In this document: positions 17,650 through 26,252 of the stretch, piece by piece
How positions within the stretch are numbered: position 1 is the first letter of the stretch
Layout: every line of letters begins with the position of its first letter
Assembly (NCBI RefSeq): GCF_028309625.1
Contig: NZ_JAQMHR010000002.1
Span: forward strand, 62,001-126,000
Origin: Trichococcus sp. K1Tr
GTDB lineage: Bacteria; Bacillota; Bacilli; Lactobacillales; Aerococcaceae
DNA: 64,000 nucleotides
Reading direction: 5' to 3'
Position numbers and translations under genes: made by a program
Notes under the pieces: model-generated
Told to the model about the DNA's origin: nothing
The model's input: only the letters and a program-made list of their open reading frames with translations
Database searches by the model: none

Positions 17650-18338
17650 GGCAGAATCACGTCCTCCGAAAGATACAGCTCATCATAGCTTTGTTGTATG
17701 TCCAGGGTGTTCCCAACTATAATAACCTTTTGCGCATGCAGGAACATGACTTCATCACAAAGTGTATGAACATTTGTCAGATCATGTGAGGAAAAAATAA
17801 TGGTTTTGCCGTTTTCTTTTAGGGAGCGCAGCAAATTGTTTACTATTCTTAGACTAGTCGGGTCAAGTCCGTTCATTGGTTCATCCAGCAAAAGAATCGG
17901 TGCATCACTAATCGCATACATGCCTATAAGAACATGCTGTTTCATACCCAGTGAAAGCTTCCGTATCGGGATATTTTTATAGCTATCCATTTTTAACGTA
18001 CGAATGATAGCATTGGGATCTACAGCAGAATGCCAAGCGTATTTTGTGAAGTCAAAATGATCTTGAGCGGTCAGATTTGCATATAACTGATCACTGGTTT
18101 CCAAAAAGAAAATTTGTTTGAGATATTCTTCGCGTTCGCTGTAAAAATCCAGTCCATTAATTTTTACGTATCCATCAGCAGGCTTTTTTATTCCTGCCAA
18201 CGTTCGTAGCAATGTTGTTTTCCCCGTTCCATTGGGTGCAACGAGACCGATTATTTTATTTTCAGAGAATTGAGTATTCATTTCTTCCACAATTATTTTT
18301 TTCCCGAAGGTAATTTTTAAATTCATGAAATCTATCAT
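17646..18338 (-). CDS. ABC transporter ATP-binding protein
   Basis: A 230-residue ATPase subunit. Walker A is GLVAPNGTGKTTLL, the signature is RKLSLGMKQHVLIGM, Walker B is ILLLDEPMNGLD and the switch His is in FSSHD. The LSLGM form of the signature is common in ABC-2 exporters. It partners with the permease encoded just downstream. A partial terminator separates it from the secreted-protein gene upstream. Confidence 0.9.
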   Translation of the reverse strand: MIDFMNLKITFGKKIIVEEMNTQFSENKIIGLVAPNGTGKTTLLRTLAGIKKPADGYVKINGLDFYSEREEYLKQIFFLETSDQLYANLTAQDHFDFTKYAWHSAVDPNAIIRTLKMDSYKNIPIRKLSLGMKQHVLIGMYAISDAPILLLDEPMNGLDPTSLRIVNNLLRSLKENGKTIIFSSHDLTNVHTLCDEVMFLHAQKVIIVGNTLDIQQSYDELYLSEDVILP

Positions 18339-18357
18339 TATGAGCCACCTTTATGAT

Positions 18358-18407
18358 GAAAAACCCCACTTAGCTTTGCTGCAGATGAGTTCTTTAAGTG
18401 GGGTTAA
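18358..18407 (-). terminator. Terminator/attenuator after the secreted-protein gene
   Basis: On the minus strand AACCCCACTTA pairs with TAAGTGGGGTT across a long loop and is followed by TTTC. It lies between the secreted-protein gene and the ABC genes, so it may set their expression ratio. Confidence 0.7.
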
Positions 18408-18439
18408 ATTATTTTGAAAGAGGTCTTACTGAACGGTTT

Positions 18440-18787
18440 TCAATAAGTAATGTACATATCTTCAAAATGATAGGTACTTCTAAACCAACCTTCATCTATA
18501 CTTAAAATTTTGTATCCATCATAGTAATAGCCGGTTCTGTAGGTAAGTATTTTGTAAGTAACATTATAAAGACCACCCCAAATATCATCGGACAAGTTAT
18601 GATCCTGAAAGTATCTGTATCTTACTTCGGTGGCATTCGCCAATGGTGAGATTACTGTATCTTTATCAGCTTTTATTATAGAGGAAGGGGTTGAAATTGG
18701 AACTTGGGTAGAAGCAGAGACTATTTCTGGAGAGATAAATAAGTAAAGTACCATAAGTGTACAAAATATTCGTAAAGTTATTTTCAT
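18440..18787 (-). CDS. Small secreted protein of unknown function
   Basis: A 115-residue protein with a signal peptide (MKITLRIFCTLMVLYLFISPEIVSA, cleavage expected near SAS). The mature part has about 90 residues and is rich in Tyr, Asp and Trp (RYRYFQDHNL, YRTGYYYDGYKIL). It contains no Cys, so a disulfide-bonded bacteriocin is unlikely. No family is recognised. It lies upstream of an ABC exporter and divergent from rgg. AAGGAGATGCACTCGA precedes the ATG. Confidence 0.6.
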   Translation of the reverse strand: MKITLRIFCTLMVLYLFISPEIVSASTQVPISTPSSIIKADKDTVISPLANATEVRYRYFQDHNLSDDIWGGLYNVTYKILTYRTGYYYDGYKILSIDEGWFRSTYHFEDMYITY

Positions 18788-18811
18788 TCGAGTGCATCTC
18801 CTTATATGTGA

Positions 18812-18919
18812 TTAGGTTATTGTTGTGCTATATGGATAAATTTTTAGCAGCATAGAGTTTCTCAACTCAACTTTCAAGAATGTGCTTGCTGCCTGACAGC
18901 GCAAAAAATACGTGTTCAC
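18812..18919 (-). CDS. Tiny ORF, 35 codons, with near-perfect Shine-Dalgarno
   Basis: GTG start at 18919-18917, preceded nine bases earlier by GGGAGGTGAT, an almost complete anti-SD match. The peptide (starting MNTYFLRCQAAS) resembles nothing I recognise. Its ribosome site lies inside the last codons of the 14-codon ORF upstream. It may be fortuitous. Confidence 0.25.
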   Translation of the reverse strand: MNTYFLRCQAASTFLKVELRNSMLLKIYPYSTTIT

Positions 18920-18921
18920 AG

Positions 18922-18966
18922 TCAGCCTATCACCTCCCAAATAAGAGTTCCGATGCTTTCCAACAT
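18922..18966 (-). CDS. Candidate 14-residue leaderless signalling peptide next to rgg
   Basis: ATG at 18966-18964 reads MLESIGTLIWEVIG and then TGA. AGGAGGAG stands seven bases before the ATG. The hydrophobic stretch TLIWEVIG ends in Gly, as do several Rgg-sensed short hydrophobic peptides, and the gene diverges directly from rgg as their genes usually do. Unlike classical SHP precursors it has no basic N-terminus or long leader. Function is inferred from position and ribosome site only. Confidence 0.4.
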   Translation of the reverse strand: MLESIGTLIWEVIG

Positions 18967-18992
18967 TTCACACTCCTCCTACTTCTTATTTA

Positions 18993-19022
18993 TTTACATA
19001 TTTAGTGTAAACTAGTTATACT
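18993..19022 (+). promoter_or_regulatory. rgg promoter with TTTACA/TGTAAA palindrome
   Basis: TTTACA (18993-18998) and TATACT (19017-19022) are 18 bases apart. TTTACA-N7-TGTAAA (18993-19011) is an inverted repeat that overlaps the -35 and lies between rgg and the divergent tiny ORF. It is a plausible operator. Confidence 0.5.
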
Positions 19023-19058
19023 GTTAATAGTAAAAATGTTAATAATACGGAACAAAAA
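19023..19058 (+). repeat. 36-bp repeat upstream of rgg (partner of 16432-16467)
   Basis: Runs from the end of the rgg promoter to its ribosome site; 34 of 36 bases recur inverted at 16467-16432 on the far side of the ABC genes. Confidence 0.8.
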
Positions 19059-19070
19059 GGTGGGGTGTTG

Positions 19071-19928
19071 ATGCAAATCGGAGAAGTACTAGGTGACATT
19101 CGGAAGAACAAGAATCTGAAATCGAAAGAAGTTTACAAAGGTATACTGAGCAGGCCTGCCATATCGCGATTTGAAAAAGGTCACAGCGATACGACTGCCG
19201 AGAAATTTCTTCAGATCCTTGAGAATTTAAATCTGTCTTTGGAGGAATTCCATTTCCTATATGATGGAAATAAAGCGAATACGGATGCTATGATGATCAG
19301 CGCTTATTCAGAAGCCTACTACGCAAAGGATATACCAAGGTTGGCGGCTTTAGAGGAAGCGTCCCGAAATCATTTTGATGAAACTTCCCAAATCAAATAT
19401 TTGCACCATGCGTGCATCATCCACTTGCTGCAGTGTAACCTAAGCGGTTTACCTTTTCCACATAAAGAGTTTGCGGTCATAAAAGACTACCTTTTCGATT
19501 GCGAGACATGGCATTATTATGAGTTGGTTTTGTTCACCAACACCTTGGACTTTTTTCCGGAGGATGCAGTGGATGCTGTGTACGCTAGAGCCAAGGAGAA
19601 GATGACTGAGTTCAATCAGATGAAACGGTATAAAAACGAACTGTTCTCCCTCATTTCAAATATCCTGGTTTTGCAGCTGGAGAAAAACAACCCGGAGAAG
19701 AGCTTGTTTTATTATGCTGATTTGGAAAAGACTATTTCAACATCGGACAATAGGATGTATGAACATGCCATGTTGCTGTTCTTCAAGGAACTGATCGGCA
19801 TCATGCAGCACCAGGAGGATGCCCAAAAGCTGACGGACATCACCCGGACATTCAAGCTTCTGGATATGGAGCGCGTGGCAAACCAGTGCGCGGGCTTGCT
19901 GGAGATTGTTAGAAATAATAATGCGTGA
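19071..19928 (+). CDS. Rgg/GadR/MutR family transcriptional regulator
   Basis: A 285-residue regulator. The first 70 residues form an XRE-type helix-turn-helix (IGEVLGDIRKNKNLKSKEVYKGILSRPAISRFEKGHSDTTAEKFLQILENLNLSLEEF), the standard Rgg N-terminus. The rest is all-helical, as in the TPR-like peptide-binding domain. Rgg proteins usually sense an imported short peptide and act on an adjacent divergent promoter. The ATG at 19071 follows AAGGTGGGG; GTG and TTG one and two codons earlier are alternatives. Confidence 0.85.
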   Translation: MQIGEVLGDIRKNKNLKSKEVYKGILSRPAISRFEKGHSDTTAEKFLQILENLNLSLEEFHFLYDGNKANTDAMMISAYSEAYYAKDIPRLAALEEASRNHFDETSQIKYLHHACIIHLLQCNLSGLPFPHKEFAVIKDYLFDCETWHYYELVLFTNTLDFFPEDAVDAVYARAKEKMTEFNQMKRYKNELFSLISNILVLQLEKNNPEKSLFYYADLEKTISTSDNRMYEHAMLLFFKELIGIMQHQEDAQKLTDITRTFKLLDMERVANQCAGLLEIVRNNNA

Positions 19929-19977
19929 TCTGCATGTGCCTCTCAATCGGAGCATATACAGATCACGCATTTTTTTT
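19919..19977 (+). terminator. Terminator of rgg
   Basis: AATGCGTGATCTG and CAGATCACGCATT flank a 26-base loop and are followed by TTTTTTT. Confidence 0.85.
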
Positions 19978-20167
19978 ATTCGTTCACAACGTTCAATCGC
20001 CTGTAGCCAGTTTGTGCACTTCAGCTAAATCTATCCGAATTTTCTTATGATAATGTAATCTTATAAAATGGTAGCGCTTTATGACTAGGAGAGGTCAGTC
20101 TGTTTGGTGACTTCCAACATGCATTCAGTCTAGTTATCATTATTGAAAGGCGAAGGAGGAATCATTT

Positions 20168-21235
20168 ATGTCGGAAGAAAACTTGATCAAAGTGACTCCG
20201 GATGAGTTGCATGCATTGATCAAAAACAAACTTCAAGGAGCGGGTTTGCCGGAAGTCCAAGCTGCCGAAACCGCGAACCATTTGGTGTATGCGGACTTAT
20301 GCGGTGTGCATTCGCACGGCGCCGTCCGGGTGGAGTATTATTCGGAACGCATCCATAAAGGCGGTATCACTTTGGAGCCTGAAATCAGATTCGAAAAAAC
20401 CGGGGAAAGCTCCGGCGTTTTCCATGGGGACAATGCGCAAGGACAGTACGTGGCGAACTTGGCCCTGGAACCAGCCATCAAAATGGCGAAAGAATCCGGC
20501 GTGGCGGTAGTCGGCGTGTCGAGATGCGGCCATACAGGCACCTTGTCCTATTATTTGCGCAAAATCGCCGAAGCAGGCTTGGCCGGCATGGCGATGACGC
20601 AGTCCGACCCGATGGCAGTGCCTTTTGGCGGCGCAGAAGTCTACTACGGGACCAACCCGATTGGTTTCGGTGCGCCAAGTGCAACCGATACGCCGCTGAT
20701 TTTTGATATGGCGACCACTGTACAGGCCTGGGGAAAAATCCTGGATGCCCGCTCAAAAGGCCGTGAAATTCCGGCCGACTGGGCTGTTGACGAAAACGGG
20801 CAAGCAACAACCGATCCGCATGCGGTGAGGGGATTGATGCCCATCGCCGGGCCTAAAGGTTATGGCCTGATGATGATGGTCGACATCTTTTCGGGTGTCC
20901 TGATGAACTTGCCTTTCGGGAAACACGTCAGTTCCATGTACAATGACCTGCATGCCGGCCGCAACTTGGGTCAACTCTACATTATCCTGGATCCAGCCCG
21001 CTTCGGGGATGCCGATACTTTCAGACAGCACATCAGCCAAACTATGGAGGAATTGAACGCCATCAAACCAGCAGAGGGCTTTTCAAGTGTCCGTTACCCC
21101 GGTCAAGGATCCAACGAGCGCTATGGGAGAAACAAGTCTCAAGGCGTGGAAATTCCGGAATCGATCATCGATTACTTGAAATCCGATGTGATCCACAACG
21201 ACAGCTACGAAGGCTTGAGCGCCTTTGCCAACTGA
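20168..21235 (+). CDS. allD: Ureidoglycolate dehydrogenase-like oxidoreductase (AllD, LDH2/MDG family)
   Basis: A 355-residue NAD(P)-dependent dehydrogenase of the malate/L-lactate dehydrogenase 2 family. It follows E. coli AllD almost along its whole length: VHSHGAVRVEYYSERI, CGHTGTLSYY, QSDPMAVPFGGAEVYYGTNPIGF, FDMATTVQAWGKILDARS, GPKGYGLMMMVDIFSGVL and SSMYNDLHAGRNLGQL. AllD oxidises ureidoglycolate to oxalurate in anaerobic allantoin use. No other allantoin gene is nearby, so a related 2-hydroxy acid is possible. GAAGGAGGAATC precedes the ATG. Confidence 0.85.
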   Translation: MSEENLIKVTPDELHALIKNKLQGAGLPEVQAAETANHLVYADLCGVHSHGAVRVEYYSERIHKGGITLEPEIRFEKTGESSGVFHGDNAQGQYVANLALEPAIKMAKESGVAVVGVSRCGHTGTLSYYLRKIAEAGLAGMAMTQSDPMAVPFGGAEVYYGTNPIGFGAPSATDTPLIFDMATTVQAWGKILDARSKGREIPADWAVDENGQATTDPHAVRGLMPIAGPKGYGLMMMVDIFSGVLMNLPFGKHVSSMYNDLHAGRNLGQLYIILDPARFGDADTFRQHISQTMEELNAIKPAEGFSSVRYPGQGSNERYGRNKSQGVEIPESIIDYLKSDVIHNDSYEGLSAFAN

Positions 21236-21313
21236 TTTTTGAATTAATGGGGAGAAAAACAGGATTTATCATGAAGTTGGGCAAAACATCAGTGACATTT
21301 TGGTGCAAAAAGA

Positions 21314-21358
21314 AATCAGATGAAAGCAACGTTTGACTGTTGCTTTCATCTGATTTTT
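21314..21358. terminator. Strong bidirectional terminator
   Basis: ATCAGATGAAAGCAAC pairs with GTTGCTTTCATCTGAT and is followed by TTTT. It lies between allD and the DUF4230 gene, which converge. Confidence 0.9.
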
Positions 21359-21376
21359 GCAATATCGAATCTTGAA

Positions 21377-21985
21377 TCATTTAAATTTTATGTCAGCTTT
21401 ATAGCCATGGGAGTCCAAAACTGAGGTAAAAAATGATTTTGCTTTCTCGTTTGCTTCCTCCAAGAAGCCTTGGCTGATTTTTTCTTCCTCAAGTTGTTTT
21501 TTATGTGTGTTGATTTCATCAATAATGATTTGAGTAGGGTAGTCAGAAAAAATAGTTCCTTTAACATCTTCGACAGTCATTTGCTCGGTCTCCACTACAT
21601 TATCAAGTATTTGGGCTTCTGGAATCGTGACCAATGCGTTCTTGGATGCTTCATCAATGCTTAATTCCATTTTGGACAGATCGGTCCCAGCTTTCAGATA
21701 CCCAGAATATTCAATTAGCCGGATGGCTTCTGCATATTTGAAATCGGGTAGGTCAAAGAAAGAAAAACTTTTGTCTGTCCGGCTGACGATCACATTACTG
21801 TACTCATACTTCAATGTTGTCAGCTCCGACATTTCCACCATTTGCTCCCGCAGTAGAGCCGTTTCGGAGGATTTGTCGATTGAGGTTTCAAATAATGGAT
21901 TGATGTCAATAAAGAGAGGAATGACTATTGCAGCTATTATGACAGAAATAATCCACAAAACTGGTTGTATTAATTTTTTCTTCAT
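21377..21985 (-). CDS. Membrane-anchored DUF4230 protein
   Basis: A 202-residue protein: one N-terminal membrane anchor (KLIQPVLWIISVIIAAIVIPLF), then an extracytoplasmic DUF4230 domain (SELTTLKYEYSNVIVSRTDKS, AEAIRLIEYSGYLKAGTDLSKME, VTIPEAQILDNVVETE). The C-terminus is a charged helix. The family has no known activity. The ATG at 21985 follows GAGGAGAATTG; 25 codons of open frame upstream are not supported. A second, broken copy lies at 60881-61373. Confidence 0.75.
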   Translation of the reverse strand: MKKKLIQPVLWIISVIIAAIVIPLFIDINPLFETSIDKSSETALLREQMVEMSELTTLKYEYSNVIVSRTDKSFSFFDLPDFKYAEAIRLIEYSGYLKAGTDLSKMELSIDEASKNALVTIPEAQILDNVVETEQMTVEDVKGTIFSDYPTQIIIDEINTHKKQLEEEKISQGFLEEANEKAKSFFTSVLDSHGYKADIKFK

Positions 21986-22094
21986 GCAATTCTCCTCGTT
22001 TCCAGTATTTTGATAGATAACACACTTGTAATTAAATGTACTTGATAAGTAAAGCATCATTTTCGGATTGATTAACTAACAATATTTTAACATA

Positions 22095-22133
22095 AACAAG
22101 ACAGCTTAGGATATGCTCCTAAGCTGTCTTGTT
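22095..22133. terminator. 17-bp perfect hairpin upstream of the DUF4230 gene
   Basis: AACAAGACAGCTTAGGA and its exact complement flank a five-base loop. The flanks are AT-rich rather than a pure T-run, so it could be a terminator of either side or another structure. Confidence 0.6.
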
Positions 22134-22221
22134 AAATAAATATACGGATATTTAAAACTTTTACTGATTGTATGGGGAAGCAACAAACTATGGTAATGAT
22201 TCTAGCATTGTTTAGATCGCT

Positions 22222-22524
22222 TTAGTTTTGGTAAGCTGCATCCACTTCGGCTAACATATTATAAACTGCTTCGTAACTTTCGCAGACATCGTCCGGGACC
22301 GTGTAGTCATTTGAAATCGCGCGCAATTGGATGAATTCTGCATTCAAGTCCGGTCTTTCTGTGCCGGCTGCGTTTGCCTTCTCCATGATTGCATCCACAA
22401 GCTTATGCACCTCATGGAATTCCGGGTGATTCTTCCCATGGACGCGTGCGACAATCGGCACATATTGCGCCAAGGTTGGAAAGAGGGCTTCCTTCACTTC
22501 GTTGAATGTGGAATGATTGGACAT
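22222..22524 (-). CDS. Small hemerythrin-like or ScdA-related protein (weak)
   Basis: A 100-residue soluble protein with His-rich helices (YVPIVARVHGKNHPEFHEVHKLVDAIMEK). VARVHGKNHPE resembles the segment before the C-terminal iron ligands in ScdA/RIC iron-sulfur repair proteins, but the rest of that family is missing. The ATG at 22524 follows AGAAGG; upstream open codons lack a ribosome site. Function is not established. Confidence 0.45.
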   Translation of the reverse strand: MSNHSTFNEVKEALFPTLAQYVPIVARVHGKNHPEFHEVHKLVDAIMEKANAAGTERPDLNAEFIQLRAISNDYTVPDDVCESYEAVYNMLAEVDAAYQN

Positions 22525-22902
22525 CTGAAAACCTTCTTTCTGAGTTTTGATGCTTTTATTATAATGCTGATCCGCCAAAAGATACTTGATCTGTGTCAAG
22601 AAAAAGAGTGGGACGGCTTCTTTTGATTAAGTCATTCTGAAGCAGTACAAACCAGTTGTAGAGCTAGAGGCGTGTTTTTGCTGCCACCAGACGATACGGG
22701 CCAACAGGCAAAAATGTTGATTTATCAAATTTTAATGCTGCTACTTGTTATTTGTTGATTATGCTAAGGGTATTTCAAGTTTTTCGAGAAAAATTACAGC
22801 AAGGTAGGGTATGATAGAATAAGAAACTGACAATATATTGTAATTTAAAAGAGCTATCCATTTTATGAAGGTTTTTCACAACCAATTCCGGGGGATTTCA
22901 TT
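22525..22902. other. Gene-free region before the Wadjet operon
   Basis: About 375 bases, AT-rich toward the right. It should contain the Wadjet promoter (candidate TAGAAT near 22815) but no clean -35/-10 pair stands out. No repeat or RNA is recognised. Confidence 0.5.
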
Positions 22903-23913
22903 ATGAAAAAGGACATCAGAATTTTAGGGAAGAAGAAAATAACTTTATCTGAAATAGAAAAGTTTTACGCAATAGAAGATTACAAAAAGTTATACGACAC
23001 AATCAACGAACTTATTAATGATGGGATAATTGCAGTCGTGAAGAGCAGCAATTCTAACGGCAAAAGACCGGCGTTACGGACTACCTATCGGGTGTTGCCG
23101 ATTGTTGAAGACAATACTGAGTTGACTAATGAGTTATTGTATACGATGGATCTGAAACTGGACACTAGCTACTATTTAAAAAATATCGCAACATACGAGG
23201 CCGATCGAGCTGATGTGCTGAAGCTGAACGCCTATTTTTTGTACCATAGCGACAAATTGAAGTACAGAATATCCATAAACGAGCGCAGTTTTGAAATATG
23301 GGGAAGGGAAAAATTTCTCAGCGAAGAAGGCGGTATCAGGATTTTGAGAAATCTCGGGATATCGGAAAATTTCCTGAATTATTATGCCACGGCAATTCCA
23401 CTTGCTTACTATTCCCGCAGCAAGCAGACGCCTCAGAAGGTACTGGTACTGGAGAATAAGGATACCTTTTACAGTATGCGGAAACATCTTTTAGAGGGGC
23501 GCAAAGCTATATTAAAAACAGATATCTCAACATTGGTCTATGGCGGCGGCAAAAACATTTACAAGAGCTTCGGGGACTTTGACATTTGCGTTGAACCGTA
23601 TGTAGCGGATGCCAACAATACCATCCTGTATTTCGGCGACCTAGATTATGAAGGAATCATCATTTATGAATTGCTGACGAGGGAATTCGCTGGCGAACAC
23701 ACCCTCAAGCCGTTTATTGAGGGCTATACTGCAATGATTGATAAATATTTGAAGATGGACATCCCCTTGCCCAAAACAAAAACCGGGCAGAACCGAAATA
23801 TTTCGGAACTATTTTTACGGGAATTCAATGAGGAGTACCGGAAAGCGATAATGGACATCTTGGAGAGGGATGAGTATATCCCGCAAGAAATTTTGAATAT
23901 AGGAGACTTCTGA
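22903..23913 (+). CDS. jetD: Wadjet subunit JetD (TOPRIM nuclease-type)
   Basis: A 336-residue protein. The N-terminal half is winged-helix-like and the C-terminal half is the JetD TOPRIM domain. The acidic strand reads ILYFGDLDYEGIIIYELL, giving the DxD pair that binds metal. Known JetD subunits cleave DNA after the JetABC motor has extruded it, which eliminates small circular plasmids. It is the first gene of the locus, four bases before jetA, which gives the order D-A-B-C. Confidence 0.85.
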   Translation: MKKDIRILGKKKITLSEIEKFYAIEDYKKLYDTINELINDGIIAVVKSSNSNGKRPALRTTYRVLPIVEDNTELTNELLYTMDLKLDTSYYLKNIATYEADRADVLKLNAYFLYHSDKLKYRISINERSFEIWGREKFLSEEGGIRILRNLGISENFLNYYATAIPLAYYSRSKQTPQKVLVLENKDTFYSMRKHLLEGRKAILKTDISTLVYGGGKNIYKSFGDFDICVEPYVADANNTILYFGDLDYEGIIIYELLTREFAGEHTLKPFIEGYTAMIDKYLKMDIPLPKTKTGQNRNISELFLREFNEEYRKAIMDILERDEYIPQEILNIGDF

Positions 23914-23917
23914 GCCG

Positions 23918-25549
23918 ATGGAGTATGAATTTCTGAATAATTTTAACGAAAGAATGAAGCGGGTAGGAGCTTACGCCCTGCTGTACAAAAACAGCATGCA
24001 GAAGACCACTTGGAAAAAATTTGGGTTCGAGAACTTTGATCAGCAGACTAATATCATCTTTGCGGTTCTTTTATACATCATGGAGCAGTCTCTGAAGGAT
24101 GAGCCATGTACATTGGACGACATAAGCAGCTTTGTGGATGACCTCAATATGAGCTATCTTAAAAAACCGTTAACCTATGAAAATTGTAAGGAACTGGCTG
24201 ACTTCATCGTCAACACCGTTCTCTGCGATGATGGGAACGCCATGTATTTCAACGGATATGATTTTTCCGAAAAGGAGTATCAGGCAATCAACATCAGCTT
24301 TCTGAATAATGAAATCATTTATCTTGAAGATACCGTACGACGGACAAGCTTCAAGCTATCCAACGATGGATACTCTCTTTTGCTTTCTACTTTGGAGATG
24401 GAAGCGAATATGCGGTTGACCATCCATGAATTCATCTTCAAAATGCATCTGGATAAGCAAAGCTACGATAAGGCGGTCGAAGACGTGAAGAACATCTTCA
24501 ATCTGATCAGGATTCAGCTTCAGAAGATGCAAGAAGCTGTCCTAAAGATTAAGCAGAACGCACTCTCTTATTCAGTGCAGGAATATAAAAATCTGATGAA
24601 TGAAAACTTGACTTCATTGGAGACGACCAAAAACAAGTTTGACAGCTACAAGAATCACGTCCGCGAAAGGATTGTCGAATTCGAGGAACAGGATATCAAC
24701 ATCAAAAAGCTTGAGAAAGAGGAGCTCGATAATCTGAACTATCTGAAAATAATCGAAATGTACCTTTCGCGTGCTATCGAAGAGCAACAGAAATTGCTGA
24801 AGGCCCACTTCGATCTCAAAGATGTTTACGCTAAAGAACTGGAGGACCTTTCACAAATGTCTCTGATAAAAAGGTTCAATATCAGGAAGGATCTTTATGA
24901 TCTGGTCTTCGAAGATGTTGGGAAACTTGAGGACATCCATTATTTCCTGGCACCACTGTTCAGAAAAAAGATCAGAAAGAAATACAACATCAACAAAGCG
25001 ATCCAGTACCAAAAGACTATCCGAAAGAAAGAAGCTGAAGATGATGTGGAGATGCTTTCCTTTGATGAGGATGAGTGGGAAGCGGAGCAGATGCGCCTGC
25101 GGAAAGAAAAACTCGACAAATACAAGCATTCCTTACAAGTTATGCTGAATTTGGCAAACAAAAGAGGAGAGATTTCCCTGCATGAAATCAGCACCATCGT
25201 TTCGGAAGACAGGGAACTGTTGGAAAAGTTGATTCCGACGGTCGAAATATTCCGGGAAATCGTCATCGAATTGCTGAAGAATAAGTCAGTGAACGTTCAG
25301 GAGCTCCGGGAGGAAAAGGCGCAATATACGGATGATTTAGCGCCTCAATTCCAATTGAACGAGGCCGTACTCAATATTGTGGAGGAATCGCCGGATCTAG
25401 GTGACGTTGCCCATGTTAGGGTAAGCAAGCTATCCGGCAAGGAGAAGGTAAAGTTCCGCGAGTTGTCCAGCAAGGATGGCATGGTCAAAGTCGTGACCTG
25501 CTCAGATATTCTGTTTGAGGTGAAAAGGGGGAAGAAACATGGCATATGA
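23918..25549 (+). CDS. jetA: Wadjet subunit JetA (kleisin-like)
   Basis: A 543-residue acidic, largely helical protein beginning MEYEFLNNFNERMKRVG. Two long coiled-coil stretches are evident (about residues 175-310 and 380-430). JetA is the MukF/kleisin-like subunit that closes the SMC ring and binds JetB. It overlaps jetB by 11 bases, showing translational coupling. Identification rests on locus order and size; the family seems to be the Firmicutes JetA type (type III by recollection). Confidence 0.8.
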   Translation: MEYEFLNNFNERMKRVGAYALLYKNSMQKTTWKKFGFENFDQQTNIIFAVLLYIMEQSLKDEPCTLDDISSFVDDLNMSYLKKPLTYENCKELADFIVNTVLCDDGNAMYFNGYDFSEKEYQAINISFLNNEIIYLEDTVRRTSFKLSNDGYSLLLSTLEMEANMRLTIHEFIFKMHLDKQSYDKAVEDVKNIFNLIRIQLQKMQEAVLKIKQNALSYSVQEYKNLMNENLTSLETTKNKFDSYKNHVRERIVEFEEQDINIKKLEKEELDNLNYLKIIEMYLSRAIEEQQKLLKAHFDLKDVYAKELEDLSQMSLIKRFNIRKDLYDLVFEDVGKLEDIHYFLAPLFRKKIRKKYNINKAIQYQKTIRKKEAEDDVEMLSFDEDEWEAEQMRLRKEKLDKYKHSLQVMLNLANKRGEISLHEISTIVSEDRELLEKLIPTVEIFREIVIELLKNKSVNVQELREEKAQYTDDLAPQFQLNEAVLNIVEESPDLGDVAHVRVSKLSGKEKVKFRELSSKDGMVKVVTCSDILFEVKRGKKHGI

Positions 25550-26252
25550 GGTGGAAGACATCAAATTCAGCCAAACTATTTTTTATCATCTCCTAAAAAA
25601 TGGGGAATTGAACGAAAAAGATGATAAGGAGCTGTACAGGGCTTATTCAGAGAACGAGCGCGTGATGAACTTGGTGAAGCAACAAGGGGAAACCGGTGAC
25701 TGCATCGTCGAAAAATACGGCGGGACGATTTACCTCATTCCCAAAGAAGACAATGATTTTATTGGGTATTCGAAGGGCGAACTGAAAGCAGAAATTTGCA
25801 GGAGCAACGCGAACGACAAAGACTATTACCTATCCCAATTCGTTATTTTGACGCTTCTGGTCGAGATGTACGGTTCACAGGGGAGCTCGGCCAAGTCGCG
25901 GAACTATCTCAGGGGCGGGGACTTGCTGAACATCCTGTCCATTAGGCTTAAGGAAGGGGCCGAGAAAGACGAAACCGAACAGGACAATGGCGGAATCGCT
26001 TTTTCGAACATGCAGGAACGCTTTGAAGCCCTGAAGAGTGGTGACAGGACAAGCCGTTCGAAAACCACAAAGGAAGGTTTTATTTACACCATCCTGAAAT
26101 TTCTGGAGAACCAGAGTCTGATTGTTTATGTTGAAGCGGATGATATGATTACGACTTCGAAGAAACTGGACCATTTCATGGACTGGAACATACTGAACAA
26201 AAACAACTACAACAGAGTCCTCATTGCTTTGGGGGAGGAAGAACATGAGTAA
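25539..26252 (+). CDS. jetB: Wadjet subunit JetB (kite/MukE-like)
   Basis: A 237-residue protein with a winged-helix-type fold as expected for MukE-like JetB. Helical N-terminus (YEVEDIKFSQTIFYHLLKNGELNEKDDKELYRAY) and C-terminal TKEGFIYTILKFLENQSLIVYVEADDMITTSKKLDHFMDW. It bridges JetA and the SMC heads. It overlaps jetA by 11 and jetC by 8 bases. Confidence 0.8.
   Translation: MAYEVEDIKFSQTIFYHLLKNGELNEKDDKELYRAYSENERVMNLVKQQGETGDCIVEKYGGTIYLIPKEDNDFIGYSKGELKAEICRSNANDKDYYLSQFVILTLLVEMYGSQGSSAKSRNYLRGGDLLNILSIRLKEGAEKDETEQDNGGIAFSNMQERFEALKSGDRTSRSKTTKEGFIYTILKFLENQSLIVYVEADDMITTSKKLDHFMDWNILNKNNYNRVLIALGEEEHE

Noticed and set aside
18360-18787. Bacteriocin precursor
   Set aside because: The protein has a Sec-type signal, no double-glycine leader and no cysteines; secreted protein of unknown function is all that can be said.
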